From Zasmidium citrigriseum (Eukaryota; Ascomycota; Dothideomycetes; Mycosphaerellales; Mycosphaerellaceae): a stretch of 64,000 nucleotides of DNA. The stretch is from the NCBI GenBank assembly GCA_002786025.1, contig NHNW01000016.1:186001-250000 (forward strand), read 5' to 3'. A program made the translations under genes and the position numbers. The notes beneath the pieces were generated by a model. That model saw only the letters and a list, made by a program, of their open reading frames with translations, did not search any database and was not told the DNA's origin. Shown in pieces: positions 1 through 9,978 of the stretch (position 1 is the first letter of the stretch; every line of letters begins with the position of its first letter).

Positions 1-351
1 GGGCAGTCATATCGACTTGTCACTTCAACGATGTCGGATGAAAATCTCACGTACCACCACCCAATCACTCAAATGCATTTGCAAGGCTGTGAGCAAGCAT
101 GAATCTCAATAAGCTTTCCAATGTCTGAACCTTGAGGTTGAGCCGATATCAACGGCGGCAACTCTCGCAAAGATACGAAAGTCAAACGGGCCCGCGGCCG
201 CCGCAGCCTTTCCTCAGCCCCCAACGACGTCACCGCTTCGTGAGGTCCACATTGCAAAGCAGAGCATCTCAATTTCATTCCGTCTTTACTGTACTCTATC
301 ATCTTGGAAACTTGGAAACACTTCATTGTCTTCGGTGTCAAATTCTGCCCG
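1..351. other. Left-edge flank, no gene recognised
   Basis: Lies between the window edge and the stop codon of the P450 gene. Short open stretches exist on both strands, but none has a recognisable domain, signal peptide or splice context. Probably the 3' flank of the P450. Confidence 0.5.
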
Positions 352-1913
352 TCACTCTCTGCGAGCTTGAGTCAACACGCACATCAATGGAACCTTCTCC
401 CACAACGTATAGATCTTCTGGTTACTCCAGGCGGCGGACTCTGGACATAGCTTCAGGTCGAAATGCAAGAAAACAGCGGCTAGAATGAGCCTCATCTCAT
501 GCCATGCAAGATTCTGCTGATCCGTCAGCCATCACATCACCACAAATGACGAGGAAGACTTACCTTTCCAATACAATTCCTCGGTCCAAAGCTGAAAGGC
601 TCCAGCGCATCCAGCTTATCACCCTCAAAATGCTCAATCCACCTCTCCGGACGGAACTCCTTGGGATCCGAGAAATTTGTAGAAGAGCTGAAAGTCGCGA
701 GATTGTGGATACCGACAGCGACTCCTCCAGGAACCCACTCGCCATTGATCTTGCAGCCGGCGTCAGGAGTCCTTCGAGTCATGGCGATGGGCACTGGAGG
801 ATACATGCGAAGACCTTCCTGCAGAACTGCGTGAAGATACTTCATCTGAGCAAGCCTCTCGAGAGTGAAGTCGTCGAACGATGAGAAGGTCCCACGGACC
901 TCCGCGGTCAATTTCTGGAGAACTCGAGGATTTCTGAGGAGGTGATATGTTGTCCCACTGAGTGCCGTTGCTGTTGTCTCAGTACCGGCGATCATGAAGA
1001 TCTCCGCATTCGCCTGGTGCTCGTGCAGTGTCAGTCCTTCCTTTCCCTCCTCTTTCGCCAGGATCTTGGACCAGAAATCCGGGCGATGGGTCTCGCCTCT
1101 CTCCAGCCTTCGGTTCAACCGATCGACAGAATAAGCTCGATGTTGTTCTCCCTGGCGTTTGATCGATTTTGTATTCATCAGGACATTTGCAACGAACCAC
1201 TTGAAACCCGGATGGATTTTCGTAACGCCACCCACAATCGTTCCGATTTTGATGCTTCCATATATCGTTTGGACCCAAGAAGATAGCTCTCCGTGGTCAA
1301 GCATGTTCAAGTTCTCGCCGAACGTCAAATCCCCCATGATGTCGAACGTGGTGCAGTTGTAGAATTTGAGGATGTCGACTTCCTCACCCATCCGCTCGGA
1401 TAGTTTACTGATGAGCTTGATAACCCATTGCTTAAGAATAGGCTCCTGTTCTCGCAATGCACGATCGCTGAAGGCGTGTGTCAAGATCTTGCGCATACGA
1501 GAATGGTCTGCGTCGTTGGCGGCCGTGACAACGTTGCAGACGCCATTGTGGTCTGGAGTATACACCAGTGGATCTTTGAACGGCTTCGATTGCCCGGCTT
1601 TCTTGTGTCCGTAAACATCGTTCCATGTTTGGAAGTCGCCGATGAAGGAGAGCTGCTTGGGACCAACTCGCACAACTGGGCCGTGTCTTTCGTGCAAGGC
1701 AGGCACTACCACTCCGCTCCTGCCGAGAATCTCATCGAGAATACCTGGTAGCCTAGACGCTGCGTATAGCTTCGGGCCTGGAAACTTGCTGAGTGGTCCG
1801 AGAAAGACATCGTACAGGACTGATCCCGCCAAGTAGGCAACGACGATTGTACCAATGGTGAGGTAAATGACGGAGTTGTTCTGGAGGAAGCCGCTGAGGG
1901 CAGGGTCTGGCAT
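352..1913 (-). CDS. Cytochrome P450 monooxygenase (microsomal, class II)
   Basis: Two exons, complement(352..513, 564..1913), give 503 residues; the 50-nt intron is GTAAGT...CAG. The ATG at 1913 was chosen because it directly precedes the membrane anchor (about residues 14-36), followed by the FPGPK hinge (44-48). Further P450 marks are the I-helix AGTETT, the K-helix ExxR (E366-R369), the PERW region near 420 and the heme loop FSFGPRNCIG with Cys447; exon 2 continues as NLAWHEMRL. All catalytic landmarks are intact, so it should be a functional heme monooxygenase in the endoplasmic reticulum, using a P450 reductase. Overall look resembles the fungal CYP65/trichothecene-hydroxylase type, but substrate is unknown. 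It is divergent from the ADP-ribosylglycohydrolase gene across about 700 bp. Confidence 0.9.
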
Positions 1914-2611
1914 GATGCTGGTGAAGTGCGAGTAACTTGAGGGCAAGACCAAGGGGACTTTCTCGTCCAAGGATGGTGTGCAGCTGAAGACAACAAGTAA
2001 AAGCGCGGAAGAGTTCAGCGCTCTCGTGTTCGAGCCTGTACGAAGGGAGGCTTGCCTCGCTATACGAAGCGTACCTGCCCGCCTTTGCACAAGGTTTCTT
2101 AAGCCACTCCGGCTTGAAGAGAGAATATCTCTCGGTCATGTTTCTCCTAGTCCTCCCACTCAATTGAAGTGTTCTCGAGTGAATGCTCTTGGCAATGCAG
2201 ACATCGTATCCAGGACCAATGACCAGTCGATCCTTCTGGCGGCCGGCTCTGGAGATAGCTGCAGGAACCGCAGAGCTACCACCTCCGCACTGCCTCTTCT
2301 TCAAAGTGGTGAGTATACATGGGCAGTCCTCAGAGCCGCCCCGAGAAACAAGGTGAACAAACTGATTTGTGCTCAAGACATTGGCATAAACGGCTTCCGT
2401 CTGAGCCGAGAACAGCAGCAGCGTCTGAGGAAGTTGCAATTGCCGTGACCAAAGAACTTCTACAAGCCGAATGTGATCAAAAAGGATCGATGCGCCGATG
2501 CACGACCTCCTCACTTTCAATCCATCAAGACTTGGTCGCTCATTGATAAAGAGGAGCTTCACTCGTGCCAGCCTTTGCAGTGTTTGAAGTCCAACAGCAA
2601 CAAAAGTCAGA
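1914..2611. promoter_or_regulatory. Divergent intergenic region between P450 and ADP-ribosylglycohydrolase
   Basis: About 700 bp between two divergent start codons, so it must hold both promoters. Overlapping open frames occur on both strands, but none shows a family signature. No clear TATA box or binding-site cluster was recognised. Confidence 0.5.
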
Positions 2612-5230
2612 ATGCCACTCCCAAAAGACCACCTCGAGCGAGTCTACGCCGGCGTCCTCGGCAAAGTCATCGGGGTCTATCTAGGACGACCCTTCGAAGG
2701 CCTCCCAAGAGAAACCATCCTCTCGAAGCTGGGATACGTCCGATACTATGTCAATCACAAGATCGAGTCACCCCTGTTCAAATCAGGAGCGAGGCCTTTG
2801 GTCGTGACTGATGACGACGTGACTTGCACGTTTGTTATGGCAAGGGCTCTTGAGGAGCATGGCGCGAAGCAGGATTTGTCTACGGAGGAGATTGGGAAGA
2901 CTTGGTGAGGTCAAGATATCTTTGCTGTAGAGTGTACTTCTGATATGGCTTAGGCTGAACCAGAATGTCGAGAACAAATCGATCTTTTGGTGGGGTGGTA
3001 AGTTTCAGTGATGAGACGGTTCCATCAGCGGCAGCTGTAAAGGACTAACCGAAAAATACAGGTAGAGGTATCTCGACAGAGCATACTGCTTATCTCAACT
3101 TGAAAGCTGGTATACCAGGTACATTGCATTTAAAAGAGACTCTGTTTCAAATGCACTGACCACCCCTTCTCAGCTCCTCAAAGCGGCTCGATCGAACAGA
3201 ATGGCAAGATTGTAGCCGAGCAGATCGGTGGCGAGATCTTCATCGATGGATTTGCTCTCTGCTGTCCAGGTATACCCTCGATCTACACAAGAGAAAGGAC
3301 AGCCCCAATCTAACATTGACAGGAAACCCGGACCTCGCAGCCAAACTTGCAAAAGAGGCAGCCTCAGTCAGTCACGATGGCGAAGCAGTCTACGGTGCAA
3401 TCTCATGGGTACTCACAATTCATCCCACTCATCCTCAACTACCAGTTCTAACACCCACATCAGGCTGCAATGGAAGCCGAAGCCTTCCTCACAAAGGACA
3501 TAAACCACCTCATTGACACAGGCCTCCGCTACATCCCCAAAGACAGCGGCATAGCCAAATCCACCGCCGACATCCGCGAGTGGGCCAAGATCGACAAAGA
3601 CTGGGAGAAGACGTTGAGTCGTACTCAGGAGAAATATGGAATGCACATTTATAAGGGTGCTTGTCATGTTGTTCCGAACCATGCGATTAAGATTATGAGT
3701 CTTTTGTATGGGGGGCATTCGTATGATGAAGGTCAGTCGACCAGCTAACAAGGCCGGCATTGGCTCTCATTGACAGGTTTTAGGGATTCATATCATAGTC
3801 ACCTGCGGCTGGGATACGGATTCGAACGGCGGCAATATGGGCGCTTTGCTGGGCGTCATGCATGGTCTTGAAGGCTTTGAGACGGGACCTGATTGGAGAG
3901 GTCCACTGGCAGATCGTGCTGTGAATTCGAGTGCTGATGGTGGGTACTCGATTAACAATTGTACACGCATGGCGTACGACCTCTTCAACTTTGGACGTCA
4001 GCTTGCCGGAGAAGACGCTTTGCCGCCACCAAAAGATGGTACACATCAGACCATCCATCTTACTTACACAACGCTGATCACTTGACAGGTGCCCAATTTC
4101 ACTTCTCCCTCCCGGGAAGCGTTCAAGGCTTCATGCAGCAGAACGACGACCGTCCCCACGGACCCGTGAAGATCGAACAAGCCGAAGGTCCTGACGGGAC
4201 CTCCTTGGCTCTGCGCCTCGCAGGTCTGAGCGTCGCCAACGACCCGGTCGAAGTCATGACGGACACGTTCATGTCCGAAGAGCAAATTCCCATTGCTGCG
4301 CACTATACCATGCAAGCCTCGCCTCTCGTGTACCCGGGCCAGAAAGTCCAAGCTGTAGTCTTCGCCGAGGGGACAGGAGATGCTGTCGTCAATGTGGTCC
4401 TGAGGTTGAAGGACTATGACGAGAATAACGCCCTCGTCCCCATCGATGGGCCGTCTTGCGCTTTGAAAGACGGCGAAAAGCAGACACTCGAGTAAGTCCT
4501 CACTCCATCTTAGCTAACCCCTTCTGACAGGCGATTCAGATGGACCCTCCCGCCCACAAACTCCAACCCAATCTCCAAACTCGGCCTCGCCCTCAGCACC
4601 ACCTCCCGCACGCGCCTATCCGGAACCCTGCACCTTTCCTCCCTCTCCTGGCGCGGGTCCCCCAACACAACCTTCGCAACACCCTCAGGCAGCACCCCCA
4701 CCTGGCCGCCCCCAACAGACGCCGTCGCCTGGCGTCGAGCCTGGATTGACAATGTCACCACTTTCCCGCACTACTTCCCAAACTTCCACGTCTCGCAATC
4801 GTACGGCGAGGGAGGGATTTTCGCGGGTTGTCGGGATTGGGGAGATTATAAACTCACCGTGTCGGGAATGGTGAGTAATAATCAGGGACCATGTGGGCCG
4901 GTTGTGCGGTATAGGGGTTTGAGGAGGTGGTATGGGCTGATGTTCTTGCCCGGGGGACGGGTGGCGATTGTCAAGGCGAGGGATGAGGAGAGGACCAAGC
5001 TGGCGGAGAGGGAGTGGAAGTGGAGTGTTGGGGAGGAGATGGAATGTGGGATTGTGGTTGAGGGGGCGAAGTTGAGGGGTTTTGTTGGCGGGGAGTGTGT
5101 GCTTGAGGCCGGGGATGGGGAGTATACTGGGGGAGGGATTGGAATGATTGTCACGGAGGGGTCGGCGATGGTTAGGGAATTTAGGGTGGAGCCTGTTGGG
5201 GAAGGCGAGGGGGTGAAGAGTCAATTGTAG
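2612..5230 (+). CDS. ADP-ribosylglycohydrolase-family protein with large C-terminal domain
   Basis: Nine exons: 2612-2904, 2954-2997, 3062-3118, 3174-3269, 3323-3408, 3464-3731, 3784-4038, 4089-4491, 4531-5230; 733 residues. The N-terminal ~300 residues are an ADP-ribosylglycohydrolase (crystallin J1) fold. It shows the first metal-binding motif TDDDVT (66-71) and the second, CGWDTDSNGGN (289-299), whose aspartates coordinate the Mg2+ pair. Family members remove ADP-ribose from proteins or small molecules. No signal peptide, so probably cytosolic. Residues from about 370 on form a second domain, rich in Trp, Gly and Thr and likely all-beta, which I cannot assign. The intron ending at 3783 uses a TTTTAG acceptor rather than the CAG at 3776-3778, because only that keeps the second metal motif in frame. 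The gene converges on the WD40 gene with 86 bp between stops. Confidence 0.85.
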
Positions 5231-5316
5231 ATAATGTGTCTCGTTTGATATGACGACTGCTTGCTTTAGGGGTATCTCAGTTATCCAATAGCTTTTCCGA
5301 CTTACTCCAATCGTTT

Positions 5317-8019
5317 CTACCGATTTCGCAGGCACGCCGGGAATGGCAATCCATTCCTCCTCAAAATCGCCTTGAGTGCGATGACTTCGCCTTTCAACTG
5401 TGCGACTTCGTTCTCCAGGCCCTGAACCTTCGCTTTTGTCTCGGGACAAGTGAGGCAAGTAAACCCTTCGCTCCGAGGAAGCGCTCCGTGCATCATAGCA
5501 CCATCGGCGTCTTCGTATACTTGGATTGGCTGGGCACGAGCACTCTTCCCAGCCTTTACTCTGGCCCAAGGACTCTTCGATTGCGGGCCGAAAGCGGCGT
5601 TGATCGCCATTTTTGTGAGGGTGTTCTCTTTGCCGGTTGGTGATCTACGCTGGCCTTTCCTGGGACTATGCTTCTTGCTTGGTGAGAGGGACGAGGATCG
5701 TGGAAAAAGCTCGCGGACTTGCTCTGACTGGGGCGAGAAAGGTGCTGCAGGTGAGAGCTGGGATCTTGCAGTCGCGAATGCATCATCTTCTGTTGAGCCG
5801 TCGACACGATCGGTGATCGGTTGCGAGGATCGCGTTTGTGGAGCACTTGTGCTTACAGTCCCTCTCGAGTCAACTCTCGATCGAGAAGTCTGACGACCTG
5901 GAGGTCGATTGACAGGTTTCCGCCGCCGTCTGGTACTTCGCTCTTCTTCAGAGTCCGAGGTCAGCCAGATATCTTCACCGGCGTCCTCGATTGACCATGA
6001 GTCAGTGGATTCAGTGGGAGTTTCTGAGTGTCCATCATGTCCATGGGGTGGGTCGTTCTTAGATACCGTGCTTTGCGAGCTCAGGCTTGCCCTTAGCCTT
6101 TGGGAGACAGCGTAAGAAGACAGAGTACCGTGTTTTCGCTGCGATGAGTTTTCTCCTGCCAGCTTGCGAAGATCGGCTAGGACTTTCGCATTTGGATTCG
6201 CGGGGACGCCGCCGGCAGCAGTTCTATTGCGACTTGCCATAGATCCATCGCCACTGTTAGCGAAAGCAATGTGCTTCCTCGACTTCTTAAGCGGAGAAAT
6301 TGCTGCACTCGCTCGTCGTGGTGACTTGAGCGTTGACCTTGGCTTCTCTATGCGGTGCGTCGTCGTCGAGCTAGAGCTCGTGGCGTGGCTCCCAGTGGAA
6401 GGGACTACAGAGGATCGTCTCTGGTCCACGGGACTGCTCGCGGCGAGCAGCTGCGGGTTTGGGCTTTTAATGAACGTCTGGCTTGAGAGTCTCGGACGAT
6501 TCCGAGGCGGACTCGTGATGCGCGGCTTTGCAGGACTCTTGGGTTTCGTCTCTGGTTGCTTTACCGGCGAGAAGAGGTCGTGGTACTCGCCAACGGCAGG
6601 TGCAGCTTGTTGTAAAGGCTTGGAAGATGGTGTGTATCGTACGGTTCCGATCACTTCTTCATCTGGATGAACCGTGAGCTGTCTCGTGACTGTGGGCTTT
6701 CTCAGCGACGGAGGAAGGCCGAGATGTTGAGGACTCTGAACTTCGATCGTGGTTGTCTCGACATTTGACAGCGCTGAGACCGACCTCATAGTCACGCTTT
6801 GCTCGAGAGTCGGTGCCTCATCGTCGCTGAAGTGACGATGTACTGGTCCTTCGATTGACGGCGGTGCCTGACCCTTCGCCCACTCAATGCTCAAGACTCT
6901 CTCCTCAGACCCGCTTATTGACTTCTCCACAAGCAGAAGACCAAGACTGTCGTAAAGATGTACCTTACCATCCACTCGACTGATGGCAATCAGACTGTCA
7001 GTACTGGTGGGTCCGCCAATCATGTGTGTACCAGACTTGTGACTCCGGCGACTGCCCACTGGAGGTTTGCCATCTCCCGCGTGTTTCCATGTCAGCACGG
7101 AGAGGTAAGTAATTGGTGCCTTGGCATGCCATGTGCGGATAATCACTCCTTCGTTCGCAAAATCGATGATTTTGCATTTCCCATCTCGACCAGCAGTGAC
7201 AGCTCTCGTCTTGTACCCGGGTAGGAAAGCAGCTCCAGCGATCGGCGCAGCAATGCCGGAGAAGTCTTCTCCAGACGCAATGGCCCGGTGTACATTTGCG
7301 AGACGGCCAAGTTCGCCATCATTCACCCTGGCTTGGTCGGAGTAAGTGCCCTTCTTCGCCATTCTCGTGGCGTCGTAAGCTGCCACCGTGCCGTCTCTGA
7401 AGGCAAGTAAGAACACATTCTGTCGTTCGGGATGAAAAGCAGCACATGAGACCGAAGCTTTCGAAGCGCTGGGCTGAATGTGCAAGGGCGCCGTGTTATG
7501 GGTCAGATTCTTCAGATAGACGACGGGAGGATTCTGCGATGCCGAGAGGATCATGTGTCCAGTGGGAGAGATGGCCAGCGCAACGGGAGAGGCCTCATGT
7601 TTGTGAGCGGGATCAACAAGTCGTGATCTCTCAGTGCTGAAGTGCTGGATGGTGCCATCCGTGGTTGTCGATAAGAACAGTGACTTGGAATCCGGCGTGT
7701 ATTCGAGGTGACGGACTTCGTCCTGTGGTGCGTTCAAACCCCAGCTTTCCTCCTTCCCTCGCTTGGTGTCATGCATGACGACAACATTGCTGCTGGCGAT
7801 TGCGAGCACTCCCGATCCATCTTTGGCTTCGCGCGCTGCGACAATGCCGCCTCGACTGCTTTGGAAGATGGTGTGGACGCCGGTGGAGTCCCAGGCGAAA
7901 ACATGGCGCGGCGTGGTGATGACCAGGTGATTCTGCTGCGGGAAATTGAATGTGGCTGTCTGGCTGGATGATGCTGTCGCTATTGTGCTGTCTTGAGATG
8001 CATTGCGAGTCGATGGCAT
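5317..8019 (-). CDS. WD40-repeat protein with long disordered middle and C-terminal coiled coil
   Basis: Single-exon frame of 900 residues starting at the ATG at 8019. Residues ~20-380 read as a beta-propeller made of WD40-like blades (repeated GxVxxYD / GHxxx patterns such as DGKVHLYDSLG and DGTVAAYDATR). Residues ~400-840 are low-complexity, rich in Ser, Pro, Thr, Lys and Arg. The last ~40 contain a CLTCPETKAKV stretch followed by a heptad-like LENEVAQLKGEVIALKAIL segment. A propeller plus tail coiled coil resembles the layout of NEDD1/GCP-WD gamma-tubulin adaptors, but that is analogy only; a scaffold role is the safest reading. No signal peptide. Divergent from the O-methyltransferase. 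Confidence 0.85.
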   Translation of the reverse strand: MPSTRNASQDSTIATASSSQTATFNFPQQNHLVITTPRHVFAWDSTGVHTIFQSSRGGIVAAREAKDGSGVLAIASSNVVVMHDTKRGKEESWGLNAPQDEVRHLEYTPDSKSLFLSTTTDGTIQHFSTERSRLVDPAHKHEASPVALAISPTGHMILSASQNPPVVYLKNLTHNTAPLHIQPSASKASVSCAAFHPERQNVFLLAFRDGTVAAYDATRMAKKGTYSDQARVNDGELGRLANVHRAIASGEDFSGIAAPIAGAAFLPGYKTRAVTAGRDGKCKIIDFANEGVIIRTWHAKAPITYLSVLTWKHAGDGKPPVGSRRSHKSGTHMIGGPTSTDSLIAISRVDGKVHLYDSLGLLLVEKSISGSEERVLSIEWAKGQAPPSIEGPVHRHFSDDEAPTLEQSVTMRSVSALSNVETTTIEVQSPQHLGLPPSLRKPTVTRQLTVHPDEEVIGTVRYTPSSKPLQQAAPAVGEYHDLFSPVKQPETKPKSPAKPRITSPPRNRPRLSSQTFIKSPNPQLLAASSPVDQRRSSVVPSTGSHATSSSSTTTHRIEKPRSTLKSPRRASAAISPLKKSRKHIAFANSGDGSMASRNRTAAGGVPANPNAKVLADLRKLAGENSSQRKHGTLSSYAVSQRLRASLSSQSTVSKNDPPHGHDGHSETPTESTDSWSIEDAGEDIWLTSDSEEERSTRRRRKPVNRPPGRQTSRSRVDSRGTVSTSAPQTRSSQPITDRVDGSTEDDAFATARSQLSPAAPFSPQSEQVRELFPRSSSLSPSKKHSPRKGQRRSPTGKENTLTKMAINAAFGPQSKSPWARVKAGKSARAQPIQVYEDADGAMMHGALPRSEGFTCLTCPETKAKVQGLENEVAQLKGEVIALKAILRRNGLPFPACLRNR

Positions 8020-8490
8020 CGTTGTCCGTCTGTTCGCTCATTGAAAATGTGATGGAGGAGGTGGTTGCTATGGAGGCGCAAGAGGCGCTCGACGTAAACA
8101 AAACAGGCTCCATGCGGGAAGGGTCGGACCGCAGCTCGCAAACCTTAATCGACATCCTTTCTTCCGCCATCCCCTCAGCTCCCTCCTCTTCTTGCCCTCG
8201 CATCTTCGGCCGCACAAACATGATTTCACCCAGTTCAAATGACCACGTCCATGAACTCCAAGTTTGCGAGAATCAGCTCTGAGTCTATTCTTCGCGCAAC
8301 CTCTCACGAGCACTCAGCAAAGCTAGCCCTAATACGTCTCTCTCCTGCTATTCGCTCTCACCTCCTCATAATCACAGGTGAGCCGGCATAGCCTTGCGAG
8401 TGTGCAGATGAGATACCAGGCAGGTTTGGTATATATGTCAGCTTGTGTAGCGTGGACATCTTCAACCCAGGTCTTATCTCCTTCTTCAAC
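8020..8490. promoter_or_regulatory. Divergent promoter region, WD40 gene / O-methyltransferase
   Basis: 470 bp between divergent starts. It contains a TATATAT at 8430-8436, 54 bp ahead of the methyltransferase ATG. No other element was recognised. Confidence 0.5.
8430..8436 (+). promoter_or_regulatory. TATA-like box of the O-methyltransferase gene
   Basis: TATATAT centred about 58 bp upstream of the ATG at 8491, the only strong TATA element in this intergenic region and on the correct side of the gene. Confidence 0.45.
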
Positions 8491-9771
8491 ATGGAGCAGA
8501 AACGCCAGCAGCTGGCTCACGTTTTGCAATCAGCCAACATACTTACACAGGAGCTCCATGAAGAATTGATGAGTGATGCTGCGTACAGGGAGAAGATCAC
8601 TAATGCATCAAAGTCACTGCTTCGACAAGTCCAGGCTCCTCCTGAACGCGCTTGGGAAATTTTCACGTATCCCGCGATCGTGGCAGCCCTGAGGATGGTC
8701 TCCGACACCGGATGGCTGGACCAAGTTGCTCAAGCAAGCGATACTGGAGTGACGGCCGAAGAGCTGGCAAGAGAGAACAAAGCTGACCCTTCACTGACCG
8801 CCCGAATCATGCGGTTGCTTGCGGCCGCCGGCATTGTCGAAGAACTCGGCGTCAAGACCTATGCCTCAAACGAAATGACCACGATGCTCTCTGCATCCGA
8901 CATGCGACATGGTATCAACGTCTTCTCGAACAATCTCCTCACAATGTTCCGCATGCCGTCCTATTTCGAGAATGCAAACTACCAGACACCCCCAGACGTC
9001 GCTGGTACTCCATTCGCCTTCGCTGAGGGGATGAGCTTCTGGAAGAAGCTTGCCACTGAGCCAGCAAGACAAGCCGCTTTCGACAAATTCATGGATGGCC
9101 ATCGTGTGCTCCGCTTGAATTGGCACGACGAGTACCCCCTTGAAAAGTTCAGAGTCAAAAGTGACCATGACATCCTTCTTGTCGATGTCGCTGGTGGCTT
9201 GGGACACGATCTAGTCAAGTTTGATGAGCGTCGCAAGACCGTAGATCTCCCTGGACGATTGATTCTTCAAGACCGACCTGTCGTGTTGGCCGAAGTTCCG
9301 CAAGAGTGGAGGAAACAATTTGACTCCATTGCCCACGACATCTTCGAGCCGCAACCAGATTTGTGTCGTCATGCGAGAGTGTATCACATGCGAATGATCA
9401 TTGTGAGTGTACAAGAGACCTTGAGAGCGGTTTTCTTTTCAAGTCTGTTCCAGCTGCTGACCTTCCCTGACTAGCACGACTGGGCTGATGGGCCATGCCT
9501 CACAATCCTACGCCGTCTCCGCGATGCAATGAAAGTTGGATACTCCACGCTGCTAATCTGCGACATGGTCCTCCCAGACACTGGATGCCCATTTTGGGAG
9601 GCAGCTTTTGATATCACTGTCATGGCCATGATGAGCGGCAAAGAGAGAACATTGCAAGAGTGGCATGATCTGATTGGCCAAGTCGACGGCTTGAAGATCG
9701 AGAGTATCAGATCCCTCGACGAGGGTGCAACGTTTGAAAGCCTCATAGAGATCACCAAGACTGGTGAATGA
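8491..9771 (+). CDS. SAM-dependent O-methyltransferase (COMT type)
   Basis: Exons 8491-9402 and 9475-9771; 402 residues. N-terminal winged-helix dimerisation region (about 55-130, ending with the LLAAAGIVEEL turn), then a Rossmann methyltransferase domain. The SAM-binding motif is DVAGGLG (232-238). Exon 2 opens with HDWAD (305-309), matching the LHDW signature whose His is the catalytic base in plant-type COMTs. The final ~90 residues carry the GxxTLLICDMVLP and ERTLQEWHDLI elements normal for the family. It would transfer a methyl group to a phenolic or enolic oxygen of a small molecule. Such enzymes often sit in secondary-metabolite clusters, but no backbone synthase is nearby. The DUF2264 gene follows 207 bp downstream on the same strand. 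Confidence 0.9.
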
Positions 9772-9978
9772 AGTGTTGTCTTGAGCGGCAGAAATCCTCT
9801 GGGTGACGTGACCCCCAATCTTCCCCCACTTCGATTTAGCCGGCTGCCCACACTCCCTCGAGAGCATCTGGGTGCGCTACTGCAGGTACGTCTGGTGACG
9901 GTATATGATGCTCCGAGCACATCTACACCTCAGCTCCTGCTCTCGCTCCCCTGTCCATTCTTCACAGATATCGCAATC

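Noticed and set aside
4685..5569. 294-codon minus-strand frame opposite the ADP-ribosylglycohydrolase
   Set aside because: Antisense shadow of a well-supported exon; Pro/His/Asn-rich composition typical of such shadows.
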